Source: Symbiodinium natans (Eukaryota > Sar > Dinophyceae > Suessiales > Symbiodiniaceae). Taken from it: a stretch of 35,000 nt of DNA. This document shows positions 7,181-15,274 of the stretch, in pieces. The DNA lies in NCBI GenBank assembly GCA_905221605.1, contig CAJNDS010002127.1, forward strand, positions 143,870 to 178,869. The letters run 5' to 3'. The position numbers were made by a program, and so were the translations under genes. The notes beneath the pieces were generated by a model. The model was not told the DNA's origin, did no database searches, and saw only the letters and a list, made by a program, of their open reading frames with translations. Numbering within the stretch: position 1 is the first letter of the stretch; each line of letters begins with the position of its first letter.

Positions 7181-7620
7181 GTCCCAGGGGTTTGTCTCGT
7201 GCAGAAGAGCATCACCACATAGGACCTGTTTACCTGTGTCAAGCGGTGCACGTGGCGCTCTTGACAAACCTCAAGTCAAATCCCTAAACCTTAAACCCAA
7301 GTGGGGCACCTGGAGGAAGAAGTCCACGACTTTGCAAGACCTGGGCTACGAAAGGTTCAGGGCTTGGGTTGGGCTAGGGGCTTAGCGTTTGGAGAGTCTG
7401 GGGCTTAGGGTTTTCCGGTTTTCGGTTGAAGTTCCCGCAGAAGGTTGCCAAATTTGGAATTTCTGAAGCCCATTACGGGAAACATCAAAGCATCCCGAGG
7501 GCTAACATGAGAGTGAGAGTGTGAATTAGTGGGTTACGTAGGTTTGTTCGGAAGAGGCCGATAACAATACACTTGTGAGAAGTATACAAACATCATCAAG
7601 ATTCTTGAAACCACACAAAC
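7181..7620. other. Spacer, nothing recognised
   Basis: Mixed composition with isolated telomeric words. No supported gene. Confidence 0.35.
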
Positions 7621-7621
7621 A

Positions 7622-7722
7622 CACATATATATATATATATGGATATATATATATATATGGATACATATATATATATGTGGATACATATATATATATGTAT
7701 ATATATATGTATATACATGTGT
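7622..7722. repeat. TA-rich microsatellite
   Basis: (TA)n tracts broken by GGATA and GTGGATACA, about 100 bp long. Confidence 0.9.
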
Positions 7723-7812
7723 ATCAAGTTACGTTGCATGGATGCCTGGTGTTCTTTGGTTTGGGGGGGGACCATGCAGAAGTCTTTGGGGACCTTGGGC
7801 TCTCAAAGCGGT

Positions 7813-7844
7813 GTTTAGGGTTTAGGGTTTAGGGTTTAGGGTTT
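7813..7844 (+). repeat. Short TTTAGGG array
   Basis: Four units bracketed by TCAAAGCGGTGT and TCAAGAGGTGT, a possible diverged target-site duplication. Confidence 0.85.
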
Positions 7845-8230
7845 TCAAGAGGTGTGGCACTCGGGGGTTCGGGCTTTGCGGTTTTAAGGCTTCGCGTTTT
7901 AGGGTCTTCCGGTTTCAGGTTTTCAGGGCTCTAGGGTTTTAGGTTCTGGGATGTTGCAGCTTTTTTGCCAGGGCGGGTTGTGGGGGTTGTTGGGGACGGT
8001 ATAAGAGAACCTTGAACCAAAAACATAGAAAAATATTCAAGGGGGCACTACCGGGCCAGTTCTTCAAAGTTCAAGGTCAGCCCGGCACTGTCCCCCGAAG
8101 CCTTAAGACCCCACTCCCGAACCAAAAAGAAGGCCATGTCGCAGTCCCTGAATTTGGGCCCTCAAGAGGGGGCCCCTTATATACCCCTTATGCACCCTAT
8201 AAAACCCAAGGGCCCATTCCAAGGGGCCCC
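7845..8230. other. Spacer, no gene recognised
   Basis: It holds an open + frame (8012-8230), but the peptide is not convincing and runs into the following array. AAGGGCCCATTCCAAGG near 8207 resembles AAGGGCCATGCAAGG just beyond the next array. Confidence 0.35.
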
Positions 8231-8336
8231 ACCCTAAACCCTAAACCCTAAACCCTAAACCCTTAGCCCTAAACCCTAAGCCCCAAAACCCTAAACCCTA
8301 AGCCCTAAGCCCTAAACCCTGAACCCTAAACCCATT
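8231..8336 (-). repeat. CCCTAAA array
   Basis: About 14 units with CCCTTAG, CCCTAAG and CCCCAAAA variants. Confidence 0.9.
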
Positions 8337-8403
8337 AAAGGGCCATGCAAGGACCCTTAAGCCGTGGCGCTATCAGCCCAACCTATCAAACACGCAAAGC
8401 CTA

Positions 8404-8577
8404 AGGTTAGGGTTGAGGGTTTAGGGTTTAGGGTTTAGGGTCTAGGGTTTAGGGTTTAGGGTTTAGGGTTTAGGGTTTAGGGTTTAGGGTTTAGGGTTTA
8501 GGGTTTAGGGTTTAGGGTTTAGGGTTTAGGGTTTAGGGTTTAGGGTTCAGGGTTCAGGGTTTAGGGTTTAGGGTGTG
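8404..8577 (+). repeat. TTTAGGG array
   Basis: About 24 units, nearly perfect in the middle, with TCTAGGG and TTCAGGG near the edges. The GC-rich GGGCGCGCGCTCGGG sequence follows. Confidence 0.95.
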
Positions 8578-9228
8578 TCAGGGGAGGGCGCGCGCTCGGG
8601 TGTGAAACACCCCGGGCCGCGCGCTCGCGTTGCCCGTCAACCCACCCCGGCCACCCAAACTGGGTTTAGGGTTTATTGAATGTTTTTTGACGTTGCGGTG
8701 TTGGGGTTTAAGCTGGAGTTGGGGGTAGCCTCGGCCCTTTTCGGGCCTTCGGCGTGTCAGGGCCCGCAGAGGCCCTTCTTTACTCGAAGGTCAAGGAAGC
8801 TGAAAAAGGCCCTTATTTCCTTGAAGGAGGCCCTGCTTGGTCGGGCTTCCTGCCCCCACCTTAGCCTTGAAATGCGCTGGCCCGAGGCCTGGGGGGGCCG
8901 TAGGTTTCGGGGCGGCCCAGGTGGGATTCAGGGGTAGAAAAACCTCGACCTCCCTTGACTGGGGTCTTGTTGGGGTGGGGCCCCAGTCGGGGCCCTTGGC
9001 CCAGGGGGGCCGTAGGCCCGGGGCCCGTCACGAAAGCCAAAACAGGAAAATATTAAGCAACCGGCCTGCCTGGACCCCCTCGCCGAGCCCCTGGAGGGGG
9101 GGTCGGGGTTTGAGGCAAGGGGGGTCTCCGAAGACTATTTTGCCTGTAAAATGGAAAATTACGACCCCCCTTGACAAAAACTAGGCTGTGAAAAGGTCGC
9201 GGGGGCGGCCCTTCATCAGAATTGAGGG
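8578..9228. other. GC-rich spacer without a recognised gene
   Basis: Very GC-rich with several open frames on both strands, none convincing. GGGGGGCCGTAGG occurs twice (about 8890 and 9006), so part of it is internally repeated. Confidence 0.35.
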
Positions 9229-9310
9229 TTAAAAACCCTGAAATATCCTGAAAAACATTGAAAAACCTTGAAAAACACTGAAAAACTCTGAAAAACCTTG
9301 AAAAACTCGG
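9229..9310. repeat. TGAAAAAC-type short tandem repeat
   Basis: About seven copies of an 11-mer TGAAAAACNYT. Confidence 0.8.
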
Positions 9311-9321
9311 GGAAAGGAAAA

Positions 9322-9378
9322 TCACCATTGCCCACTTTTGAGGCCCAAAGTCACCGTTGCCGGCCCACTTTTGAATTA
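9322..9378. repeat. About 30-bp direct duplication
   Basis: CACCATTGCCCACTTTTGA and CACCGTTGCCGGCCCACTTTTGA lie in tandem. Confidence 0.65.
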
Positions 9379-9402
9379 GGGTTTAAATTCATTATGATAG
9401 AG

Positions 9403-9510
9403 AGGTTTAGGGTTTAGGGTTTAGGGTTTAGGGTTTAGGGTTTAGGGTTTAGGGTTTAGGGTTGAGGGTCCAGGGTTCAGGGTTCAGGGGTTCAGAGTTT
9501 AGGGTCTTCA
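9403..9510 (+). repeat. TTTAGGG array with TTCAGGG end
   Basis: Nine TTTAGGG units then TCCAGGG and TTCAGGG variants. Confidence 0.92.
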
Positions 9511-9810
9511 AACATTTTTGACCTTCAGAGTCCACCTTTAAGTCGACCCTAGACGGTTTCGGGTGCAGGGTTTGGGGGCTTCGGTGGGGATTTGAGGGGT
9601 TTAGGGGTTTCGGGGTTTAGGGGTTTCGGGGCTTCGGGGGTTTGGGGTTTAGGGGTGTAGGGTTGAACCCTAAACCCTCCAACAACAACAACCAAGCGGC
9701 CTGGGACCAGGAGGCGTCTGCTGCCTGCTTCCGGCTGTTGGCTGGAATGGCTGGGGCACAGACCACCTGGCACGACGAACACGGCGCTGATGCAAAATGT
9801 CGTTTGCTTG
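9511..9810. other. Spacer with degenerate G-rich repeat
   Basis: TTTAGGGG/TTTCGGGG words (9590-9660), then a GC-rich stretch (9680-9800) with an open - frame of no recognised family. Confidence 0.35.
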
Positions 9811-10020
9811 GGATTTAGGATTTAGGATTTAGGATTTAGGATTTAGGGTTTAGGGTTTAGGGTTTAGAGTTTAGGGTTTAGGGTTTAGGGTTTAGGGTTT
9901 AGGGTTTAGGGTTTAGGGTTTAGGGTTTAGGGTTTAGGGTTTAGGGTTTAGGGTTTAGGGTTTTAGGGTTTGGGGTTGTTTAGGGTTTAGGGTTTAGATT
10001 TTAGGGTTTAGCGTTTAGGG
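9811..10020 (+). repeat. TTTAGGA block followed by TTTAGGG array
   Basis: Four TTTAGGA units change to more than 20 TTTAGGG units, with a few variants at the right edge. Confidence 0.94.
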
Positions 10021-10166
10021 GGCAGTTGCTTCTTCCTTGTAAAGTTTAGGCACACAAGGGCGCGTAAATTCGATCGAAGGTGCGCTACTTCAAAGGATTC
10101 TGGCAGCCGTACGCGCACTACATGGTCAGATGGTCTTCTGTGGGTACGTGTCCTACATACAAGTGG

Positions 10167-10222
10167 GTTTAGGGTTTAGGGTTTAGGGTTTGGGGTTTAG
10201 GGTTTAGGGTTTAGGGTTTAGG
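10167..10222 (+). repeat. TTTAGGG array
   Basis: Eight units with one TTTGGGG. Confidence 0.92.
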
Positions 10223-10284
10223 TGACCACAGGGACTCGAAAAGCAACCCTGTCTCACACCCGCTACCCACTACCCGTAAAGTAG

Positions 10285-10375
10285 ACCCTAAACCCTAACC
10301 CTAAACCTTAAACCCGACCCCCCCCCCTAAACCCTAGCCCTAAACCCTAGCCCTAAACCCTAACCCCCGAGCAAA
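10285..10375 (-). repeat. Degenerate CCCTAAA block
   Basis: CCCTAAA and CCCTAG words around a C run. Confidence 0.75.
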
Positions 10376-10710
10376 ACCCCAAGACCCTAAACCTAGACAA
10401 ACAACTTGGAGGGGGAGCCTGGGCTGCCGGACTCGGGATCTCCTTGCAGCTGCGAGCGCTGCAGGCGGGCGGGGAGGGCTCCAGCGGCTTCACTCGGGTG
10501 GTTTGGGGCTTGAGAGTTTCGGGAGTTTTGGGAGGCCGTTTAGGGGCTTTCGGGGGTTTTTTAGCGCGCCCGAAGTTGGGTTGAGGGTGCCAGGGTTGAA
10601 GATTCGGGCCTGCTGTGCAGCATTTGGAGGTTCGTCGTCGGGCTTTGGCGGGATTCTGGGTGTGGGCACGGCCGCAATACCAATTTTCGCTCATTCATGC
10701 TTGCCGTCCA
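10376..10710. other. Spacer with open frames on both strands, no gene assigned
   Basis: GC-rich. Both strands are open for long stretches (+ 10503-10727, - 10353-10694), so neither is supported by openness alone. No family or clear splice borders were recognised. Confidence 0.3.
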
Positions 10711-10845
10711 TGAACCCTAAACCCTAAACCCTAAACCCTAAACCCTAAACCCTAAACCCTAAACTGTGAACCCTAAACCCTAAACCCTAAACCCTAAACC
10801 CTAAACCCTAAACCCTAAACCCTAAACCCGAAACCCGAAACCCGA
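10711..10845 (-). repeat. CCCTAAA array
   Basis: About 18 units ending in three CCCGAAA units. Confidence 0.94.
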
Positions 10846-10967
10846 ATTGAGGCGCGGATGTCTACACGCCGGACACCACTCTGCCCTTTACTCCACCTTG
10901 TCAACCCCCCTAACCCCAGAGCCTAAAAGCCTGATTTCCCCCTCTGCCCTGAAGGTCTCTTTGAACC

Positions 10968-11330
10968 AGGGTTTAGGGTTTATAGGGTTATAGGGTTATA
11001 GGGTTATAGGGTTTAGGGTTCAGGGATATAGGGTTGTAGGGATATAGGGTTATAGGGTTATAGGGTTATAGGGTTATAGGGCTATAGGGTTGTAGGGTTG
11101 TAGGGTTATAGGGTCATAGGGTTATAGGGTTATAGGGTTATAGGGTTATAGGGTTATAGGGTTATAGGGTTATAGGGTTATAGGGTTATAGGGTTATAGG
11201 GTTATAGGGTTATAGGGTTATAGGGTTATAGGGTTGTAGGGTTGTAGGGTTATAGGGTTATAGGGTTATAGAGTTATAGGGTCATAGTGTTATAGGGATA
11301 TAGGGTTATGGGGTTTACGGTTTAGGGTTT
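10968..11330 (+). repeat. TTATAGGG 8-mer array
   Basis: About 40 copies of the 8-mer TATAGGGT, with TGTAGGGT, TCATAGGG and TATAGGGA variants, capped at both ends by TTTAGGG. It is bracketed by GGTCTCTTTGAACC (10954-10967) and GGTCTCCTTGAACC (11333-11346). Confidence 0.95.
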
Positions 11331-11452
11331 AGGGTCTCCTTGAACCCGACAGCCTGAAACCCATCCGGCGGCTCAAGAGTCCTGGATGTCGTCGCAGCTG
11401 CGCCGCGCGGCCGCCTGCATGGGAGCCGACACTGCTCGCCCTCACTGAAGGG

Positions 11453-11500
11453 GGTTAGGGTTTAGGGTTTAGGTTTTAGGGTTTAGGGTTCAGGGCTTAA
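11453..11500 (+). repeat. Short TTTAGGG array
   Basis: Six units with TTTTAGGG and TTCAGGG variants. Confidence 0.85.
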
Positions 11501-11602
11501 CATCTCATGTTCTAGCTCTATCTAGTCAAGCGCTTTAGAAAAACACCCACGCCCAAAGAATCCCGCAACATCAAGAAAATACAAACAGCTCACTCAGTCA
11601 AG

Positions 11603-11653
11603 AAACCCTAAACCCTAAACCCTAAACCCGAAACCCTAAACCCTAAACCCTAA
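11603..11653 (-). repeat. CCCTAAA array
   Basis: Seven units with one CCCGAAA. Confidence 0.9.
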
Positions 11654-11705
11654 GGCTCCATGATGGCCTTTACATGCGTGGGCAAGGCCCATGTGGGGCC
11701 TTAAA

Positions 11706-11742
11706 TTCGTGGGCAAGGCCCCAAATGGGCCTTGCCCACGAA
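11706..11742. repeat. Perfect 16-bp inverted repeat (hairpin)
   Basis: TTCGTGGGCAAGGCCC and its exact complement are separated by CAAAT. A partial third copy (CGTGGGCAAGGCCC) lies at about 11677-11690. Confidence 0.9.
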
Positions 11743-11754
11743 CTCACTAAGGTT

Positions 11755-11872
11755 TAAGTAAAATAAAAAAATAAATGAAAAGAACTGAAAAATATAAAAA
11801 TAAATATAAATCTGGATATAAATATAAATATCAATGTAGATATAAATATAAATATATAAATACATATATATG
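11755..11872. repeat. AT-rich low-complexity tract
   Basis: AAATAAA and ATATAAATATAA words over about 115 bp, far more AT-rich than its surroundings. Confidence 0.85.
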
Positions 11873-11965
11873 GTAGAGGGGGTTTAGGGAGGGGGGATTC
11901 AGGACCGAAGTCAAGGCTAGAGCGCTACTGCACAAAGACTCGGTGGCGTGTCTTGGATCCTCACC

Positions 11966-12104
11966 ACAAGCCCTTGCAAGAAGCAAAGCCTGAACCCTAA
12001 ACCCTAAACCCTAAACCCTAAACCCTAAACCCTAAACCCTAAACCCTGAACCCTGAACCCTGAACCCTGAACCCTGAACCCTAAACAAGCCCTTGCAAGA
12101 AGCA
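11966..12104. repeat. CCCTAAA array bracketed by a perfect 20-bp direct repeat
   Basis: ACAAGCCCTTGCAAGAAGCA occurs at 11966-11985 and 12085-12104. Between them are CCCTAAA units (about seven), CCCTGAA units (about five) and a short linker. The geometry is that of an insertion with a 20-bp target duplication. Confidence 0.92.
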
Positions 12105-12205
12105 TGAGAGTGAGATTTTTCGTACCTGGCCAGGCCACTCTTTGGATCGGCCGGGATGTCTTGCAGCTTGCCAACATGTTTGGAGGCGGCTGCAAGGTAA
12201 AACAT
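12091..12205 (-). CDS. First exon of an unknown gene
   Basis: On the - strand TTTGTCATTCTCAG, a good acceptor (possibly for trans-splicing), precedes ATG at 12205. The frame runs MFYLAAASKHVGKLQDIPAD and on through RYEKSHSHASCK to AAGG|GCTTG, a GC donor inside the right copy of the 20-bp duplication. The left copy would supply the acceptor (TTGCAAG|GG), after which the frame stays open for about 17 codons to a TAG near 11919. Composition is convincing; the family is unknown. Confidence 0.42.
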
Positions 12206-12327
12206 GCCGCAGAGGGAGACTGAGAATGACAAAGAGCAGCTACGCCCCCCCCACGCGCGCCACCCGACTCCCCTTCAGGGAGGGGTGGAAGATGTTTGGG
12301 TGGGCATCTCGGCAGCAACTCTCACTT

Positions 12328-12713
12328 TTACGCTTCCTGGTTATTTCCAAGTTCTGGGTCATCGCCGAAATCCTGGCCACCAACGGGATCGCGCTTCGAA
12401 ATGACGATGTACTTCTGGCTTTCCCGCCTCCGCCCTCCCATCCACGCCTTCTCCTCATTCATGGCTGGGAGAGTCTTTAAAAAATTTACATCTAGATTCC
12501 TGATTGTGTTTAAGTAACCTTAAAGATGTAAAATGTTACCCCCAAAACCCTAAACCCTAAACCCTAAATCCTAAACCCTAAACCCTAAATCCTAAACCCT
12601 AAACCCCACGATGACGAAGTTTCATCCACCCTCACCGACAGCCCTGGCTTCTCGGTGGCCAGTTCCGAGCAGAGTTGGTTGAGATTGTCCTTGGCACTCG
12701 TCTCGCAGCACAC
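12328..12713 (-). CDS. Two-exon gene segment, unknown protein
   Basis: Exon 12713-12636 (26 codons; KDNLNQLCSELATEKPGLS) ends TCG|GTGAGG, a canonical donor. Exon 12453-12328 starts after AATGAG| and reads EKAWMGG, then ESQKYIVISKRDPVGGQDFG, then DDPELGNNQEA and TAA. Both borders are phase 0, so the join is in frame. The 182-bp intron carries a telomeric array and a part homologous to the intron of the gene at 12852-13350. A 5' exon must exist further right, because 12714-12715 is an acceptor-like AG. An alternative frame to a TAG at 12240 is open but less protein-like. Confidence 0.42.
12542..12606 (-). repeat. CCCTAAA array inside a candidate intron
   Basis: Nine units including two CCCTAAAT variants. 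Compared with the homologous sequence GTTACCCAACGATGAC at 13264-13279, the array sits exactly between GTTACCC and ACGATGAC. Confidence 0.9.
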
Positions 12714-12730
12714 CTCGGTTTAGCCCAGTC

Positions 12731-12773
12731 CCTAAACCCTGAACCCTAAACCCTAAACCCTAAACCCTAAACA
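12731..12773 (-). repeat. Short CCCTAAA array
   Basis: Six units with one CCCTGAA. It is followed by a small palindrome, AGTAACC to GGTTACT, at 12774-12818. Confidence 0.88.
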
Positions 12774-12851
12774 GTAACCATGTTATAATAGGGGCACCCC
12801 TTTTTGGGGGGTTGGTTACTTCATAAGGTAGCCCAGAACCCCAAGAAACGG

Positions 12852-13350
12852 TCAAGGCCCCCCACTGGGCTGCCAAGGCACCAGACAGAGGAACACCGTC
12901 GGCGCGATGGCACACATCACCACGCCAGCCATGAGGGCACCGATGCTGACCCAGGTCGCATCTTCCGTCAGCGTCATGAAGGCCAGCACGAAGACCAGGA
13001 AGCAAGCGAAGACCCAGACGATGAGTGAGATGCCCCCAACCAACTTGGTCAACTGGATCCACCGGAAGGTCTGCAAAGTCCGCTGCACTTTCTCCAACCA
13101 CGCGGTCCACGTCTCCAGCGCTACGCCCTCGAGATGCTCGGGCTTCTCTTGCCTAGTTCATGGTTGGGATAGTATAAAAAATGCTTATGCTTATTCCTTA
13201 TTGGGTTTAAGTCCCTTAACAATGTAAAATGTTGGGTTTAAGTACCCCTAAAAATGTAAAATGTTACCCAACGATGACAAGTTGCTGTAGTATCGTCCAG
13301 GCGCTGCAGATGGGGTCCTGGATTTTCAAGCGGTGTTCGGACATGGCCAT
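12852..13350 (-). CDS. Small two-helix membrane protein, complete two-exon gene
   Basis: Exon 1 (13350-13268) starts MAMSEHRLKIQDPICSAWTI. Exon 2 (13152-12852) continues QEKPEHLEGVALETWTAWLE and stops at TGA. The 115-bp GT-AG intron (13267-13153) joins them in frame as GG|G. The predicted protein is 127 residues: an amphipathic, acidic N-terminal 60, then hydrophobic helices at about residues 66-88 (SLIVWVFACFLVFVLAFM) and 95-119, with the short acidic loop TEDA between them. A pyrimidine-rich acceptor ending CCATCCAG lies 33 bases before the ATG, where a spliced leader could be added. No family was recognised. It is the best-supported nuclear gene here because start, intron, hydrophobic pattern and stop agree. 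Confidence 0.58.
13153..13267 (-). mobile_element. Introner-like intron
   Basis: Begins GTAACATTTTACAT and ends ATGAACTAG on the - strand. It contains a tandem duplication of a unit with CATTTTACAT and GGGACTTAAACCC-like words. The same sequence recurs at about 12454-12541 in the intron of the next gene, while most of the flanking exons differ. Confidence 0.55.
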
Positions 13351-13383
13351 CTTGCAAAGTTGGTAACCAGCTCTCTGCAACTG

Positions 13384-13406
13384 CTGGATGGTGGGTAAAA
13401 AATGAA
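13384..13406 (-). promoter_or_regulatory. Possible spliced-leader acceptor
   Basis: Reading on the - strand, CATTTTTTACCCACCATCCAG is a T/C-rich tract ending in AG, 33 bases upstream of the ATG at 13350. In dinoflagellates such sites receive the trans-spliced leader; here this is inference from position only. Confidence 0.35.
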
Positions 13407-13460
13407 CCCTACACCCTAAACCCTAAACCCTAAACCCTAAACCCTAAACCCTAAACCCTA
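13404..13460 (-). repeat. CCCTAAA array between divergent genes
   Basis: Eight units, the first being CCCTACA. It separates the 5' ends of the - strand gene and the + strand gene. Confidence 0.92.
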
Positions 13461-13462
13461 AG

Positions 13463-14069
13463 CCAAAAACGCTCACTACACTGTAGCTCTTGAGGCAAAA
13501 GACCAGATCCATGCCGTAGACAGCCTGAATCGAAAATCCTAAACGATACACTCTTAGTAGCCCAGGAACCATATCACAACAATGGTATGCTTGTAGGGTT
13601 TAGGGTTTAGGGTTTAGGGTTGAGGGTTGAGGGTTTAGGGTTTAGGGTCTAGGGTTTAGGGTCTAGGGCTTAGGGTCTAGGGCTTACTTTATCAGGGAAC
13701 CTTGTGAAACCTGACAAGAGGAGAAGGGCACCACTGGGCTTCCAAGACCGCGACACCCCAGACCACGAGATAGGGTTTAGGGTTTAGGGTTTAGGGTTTA
13801 GGGTTTAGGGTTTAGGGTTTAGGGTTTAGGGTTTAGGGTTTAGGGTTTAGGGTTTAGGGTTTAGGGTTTAGGGTGCCCTAAATCAGTGCCCCTGTTTGGA
13901 CACGTCTTGTTACACGGACAGCTGCCAATGCCTTCCGCCCTAACACCCGGGCGTTAAGGCATGTAGAAACCCCCCCCAAACTCGAAACCCTAAACCCAAA
14001 ATCTTCAGCCCCAAGCCCTAAACCATCGTAAGCCCTAAGCCCGAACACCTGGAGCCCTTCGCCCTCTGA
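13463..14069 (+). CDS. Multi-exon gene, unknown protein, with C-terminal stop
   Basis: Proposed exons are 13463-13531, 13696-13768, 13887-13962 and 14040-14069 (TGA). One frame continues through all of them: HYTVALEAKDQIHAVDSLN, NLVKPDKRRRAPLGFQDRD, then TPDHD, APVWTRLVTRTAANAFRP, NTRALRH and PEHLEPFAL. The introns read GA-AG, GA-AG and GT-AG and are largely TTTAGGG or CCCTAAA repeat. GA donors are known in dinoflagellates. The product is hydrophilic and basic, and no domain was recognised. A 5' exon may be missing since the first exon starts after an AG in an array. Confidence 0.4.
13597..13687 (+). repeat. TTTAGGG array with TCTAGGG and TTGAGGG units
   Basis: About 13 units within the first candidate intron of the + gene. 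Confidence 0.9.
13772..13874 (+). repeat. TTTAGGG array
   Basis: About 15 perfect units within the second candidate intron, starting two bases after the proposed GA donor. Confidence 0.94.
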
Positions 14070-14132
14070 ATCCCTGATAAAGCAACCCTGGAGTCTAAAC
14101 CCGGAGGCCCCGTCTTTAGGTTTGGGGCTTCG

Positions 14133-14345
14133 GGCTTATTTAGGGCTTAGGGCTTAGGGCTTAGGGCTCAGGGCTCAGGGCTCAGGGCTCAGGGCTTAGG
14201 GCTTAGGGCTTAGGGCTCAGGGCTTAGGGCTTCGGGCTTAGGGCTTCGGGCTTGGGGCTTCGGGCTTAGGGCTTCGGGCTTAGGGCTTGGGGCTTAGGGT
14301 TTCGGGTTTAGGGTTTAGGGTTTAGGTTCAGGGTTGAGGGCTTCT
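14133..14345 (+). repeat. TTAGGGC 7-mer array
   Basis: About 25 units of TTAGGGC, TCAGGGC and TTCGGGC in small homogeneous runs, ending in TTTAGGG. Confidence 0.92.
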
Positions 14346-14477
14346 GCGTTGAAGGCTTCATTTTCGAGGCTGGGAGCCTTGAACATGACAACAGGTATTC
14401 TGTACTCTCCTCTAACGCCTGGATCACTGTGACAAATGCCAATTGCACCCCTGTACTATGTCTTTTGAGGATGAGGG
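14346..14477. other. Exon-like spacer, strand unresolved
   Basis: The + frame reads EGFIFEAGSLEHDN up to AACAG|GTATTC. The - frame reads VQLAFVTVIQALEESTEYLL. Both are protein-like, so no strand is assigned. Confidence 0.35.
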
Positions 14478-14612
14478 CGCCTAAACCCTAAACCCTAAGC
14501 CCTACACCCTAAACCCTAAACCCTAAACCCTAAACCCTAAACCCTAAACCCTAGACCCCAAGCCCTAAGCCCTAAGCCCTAAGCCCTAAGCCCTAAACCC
14601 TAAACCCCACAC
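14478..14612 (-). repeat. CCCTAAA array with CCCTAAG run
   Basis: CCCTAAA units, then five CCCTAAG units. TTTTGAGGATGAGGGCGC lies at about 14462-14479 and TTTTGAGAGAAAGCGC at about 14624, a possible diverged duplication. Confidence 0.9.
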
Positions 14613-14620
14613 CCTAAAGC

Positions 14621-15240
14621 CCTTTTTGAGAGAAAGCGCTGGGATGCCGGACTGGGGGAACAGGGATGCCCAGCAGCTCGTGAAGCCTCTGGTTCTCGCC
14701 CTCCAACCTTCGCGTTTAGGGTTTAGGGTTTAGGGTTTAGGGTTTAGGGTTTAGGGTTTAGGGTTTAGGGTTTAGGGTTTAGGGTTTAGGGTTTAGGGTT
14801 TAGGGTTTAGGATTTAGGGTTTAGGTTTAGGGTTTAGGGTTTAGGGTTTAGGGTTTAGGGTATACCTTATACAAGAACTGTAGTAGTATAGGGTGTATCA
14901 CCCCACTTTGAGGTTCATTTGGTTTGCAGACTAAACCCTAAACCCTAAACCCTAAACCCTAAACCCTAAACCCTAAACCCTAAACCCTAAACCCTAAACC
15001 CTAAACCCTAAACCCTAAACCCTAAAACCTAAACCCTAAACCCTAAACCCTAACCCCCCCTAAACCCTAAACCTAAACCCTAAACCTAAACCCTAGACCC
15101 TAAACCCTAAACCCTAAACCCTAAAGCCTAAACCCTAAACCCTAAAACCCTAAACCCTAAACCCTAAACCCCAACCCTGGCCTTTCCAGTTCTTCGGACA
15201 GCTGCGTGAGCAAGGCCGCCACAAGAGGTGCGAGGTCGCG
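14621..15240 (-). CDS. Possible coiled-coil protein, two exons across a telomeric intron
   Basis: Exon about 15240-15182 reads RDLAPLVAALLTQLSEELER. Exon 14707-14621 reads LEGENQRLHELLGIPVPPV and continues to AFSQK. Joined at AG|GC to AAG|G they give SEELERLEGENQRLHELL with leucines in heptad spacing. The 474-bp intron contains two large arrays of opposite orientation. The + strand is also open across both segments and its acceptor CCTTTCCAG at 15189 is better, so the strand call rests on the heptad pattern. Confidence 0.35.
14714..14862 (+). repeat. TTTAGGG array
   Basis: About 21 units, one TTTAGGA and one shortened unit. It is followed by AACTGTAGTAGTATAGGG, a motif that recurs at 20684-20806. 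Confidence 0.95.
14934..15178 (-). repeat. Long CCCTAAA array
   Basis: About 34 units with 6-mer CCTAAA slips. It faces the TTTAGGG array 71 bp away, so the pair could fold into a long hairpin. Confidence 0.95.
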
Positions 15241-15274
15241 GCTGCTGGCACGGGGGCCTGCCCCGAAGCGTCGA

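Noticed and set aside
7575-7832. + frame with alternating Ile/Tyr
   Set aside because: It reads a (TA)n microsatellite and then a telomeric array.
8680-9328. Several open frames in the GC-rich region
   Set aside because: They overlap on both strands, contain internally repeated GGGGGGCCGTAGG words, and no frame has splice borders or a protein-like pattern.
12240-12458. - strand frame of 72 codons ending at 12240
   Set aside because: It competes with the frame ending at 12328, which joins at phase 0 to a canonical GTGAGG donor and has better composition.
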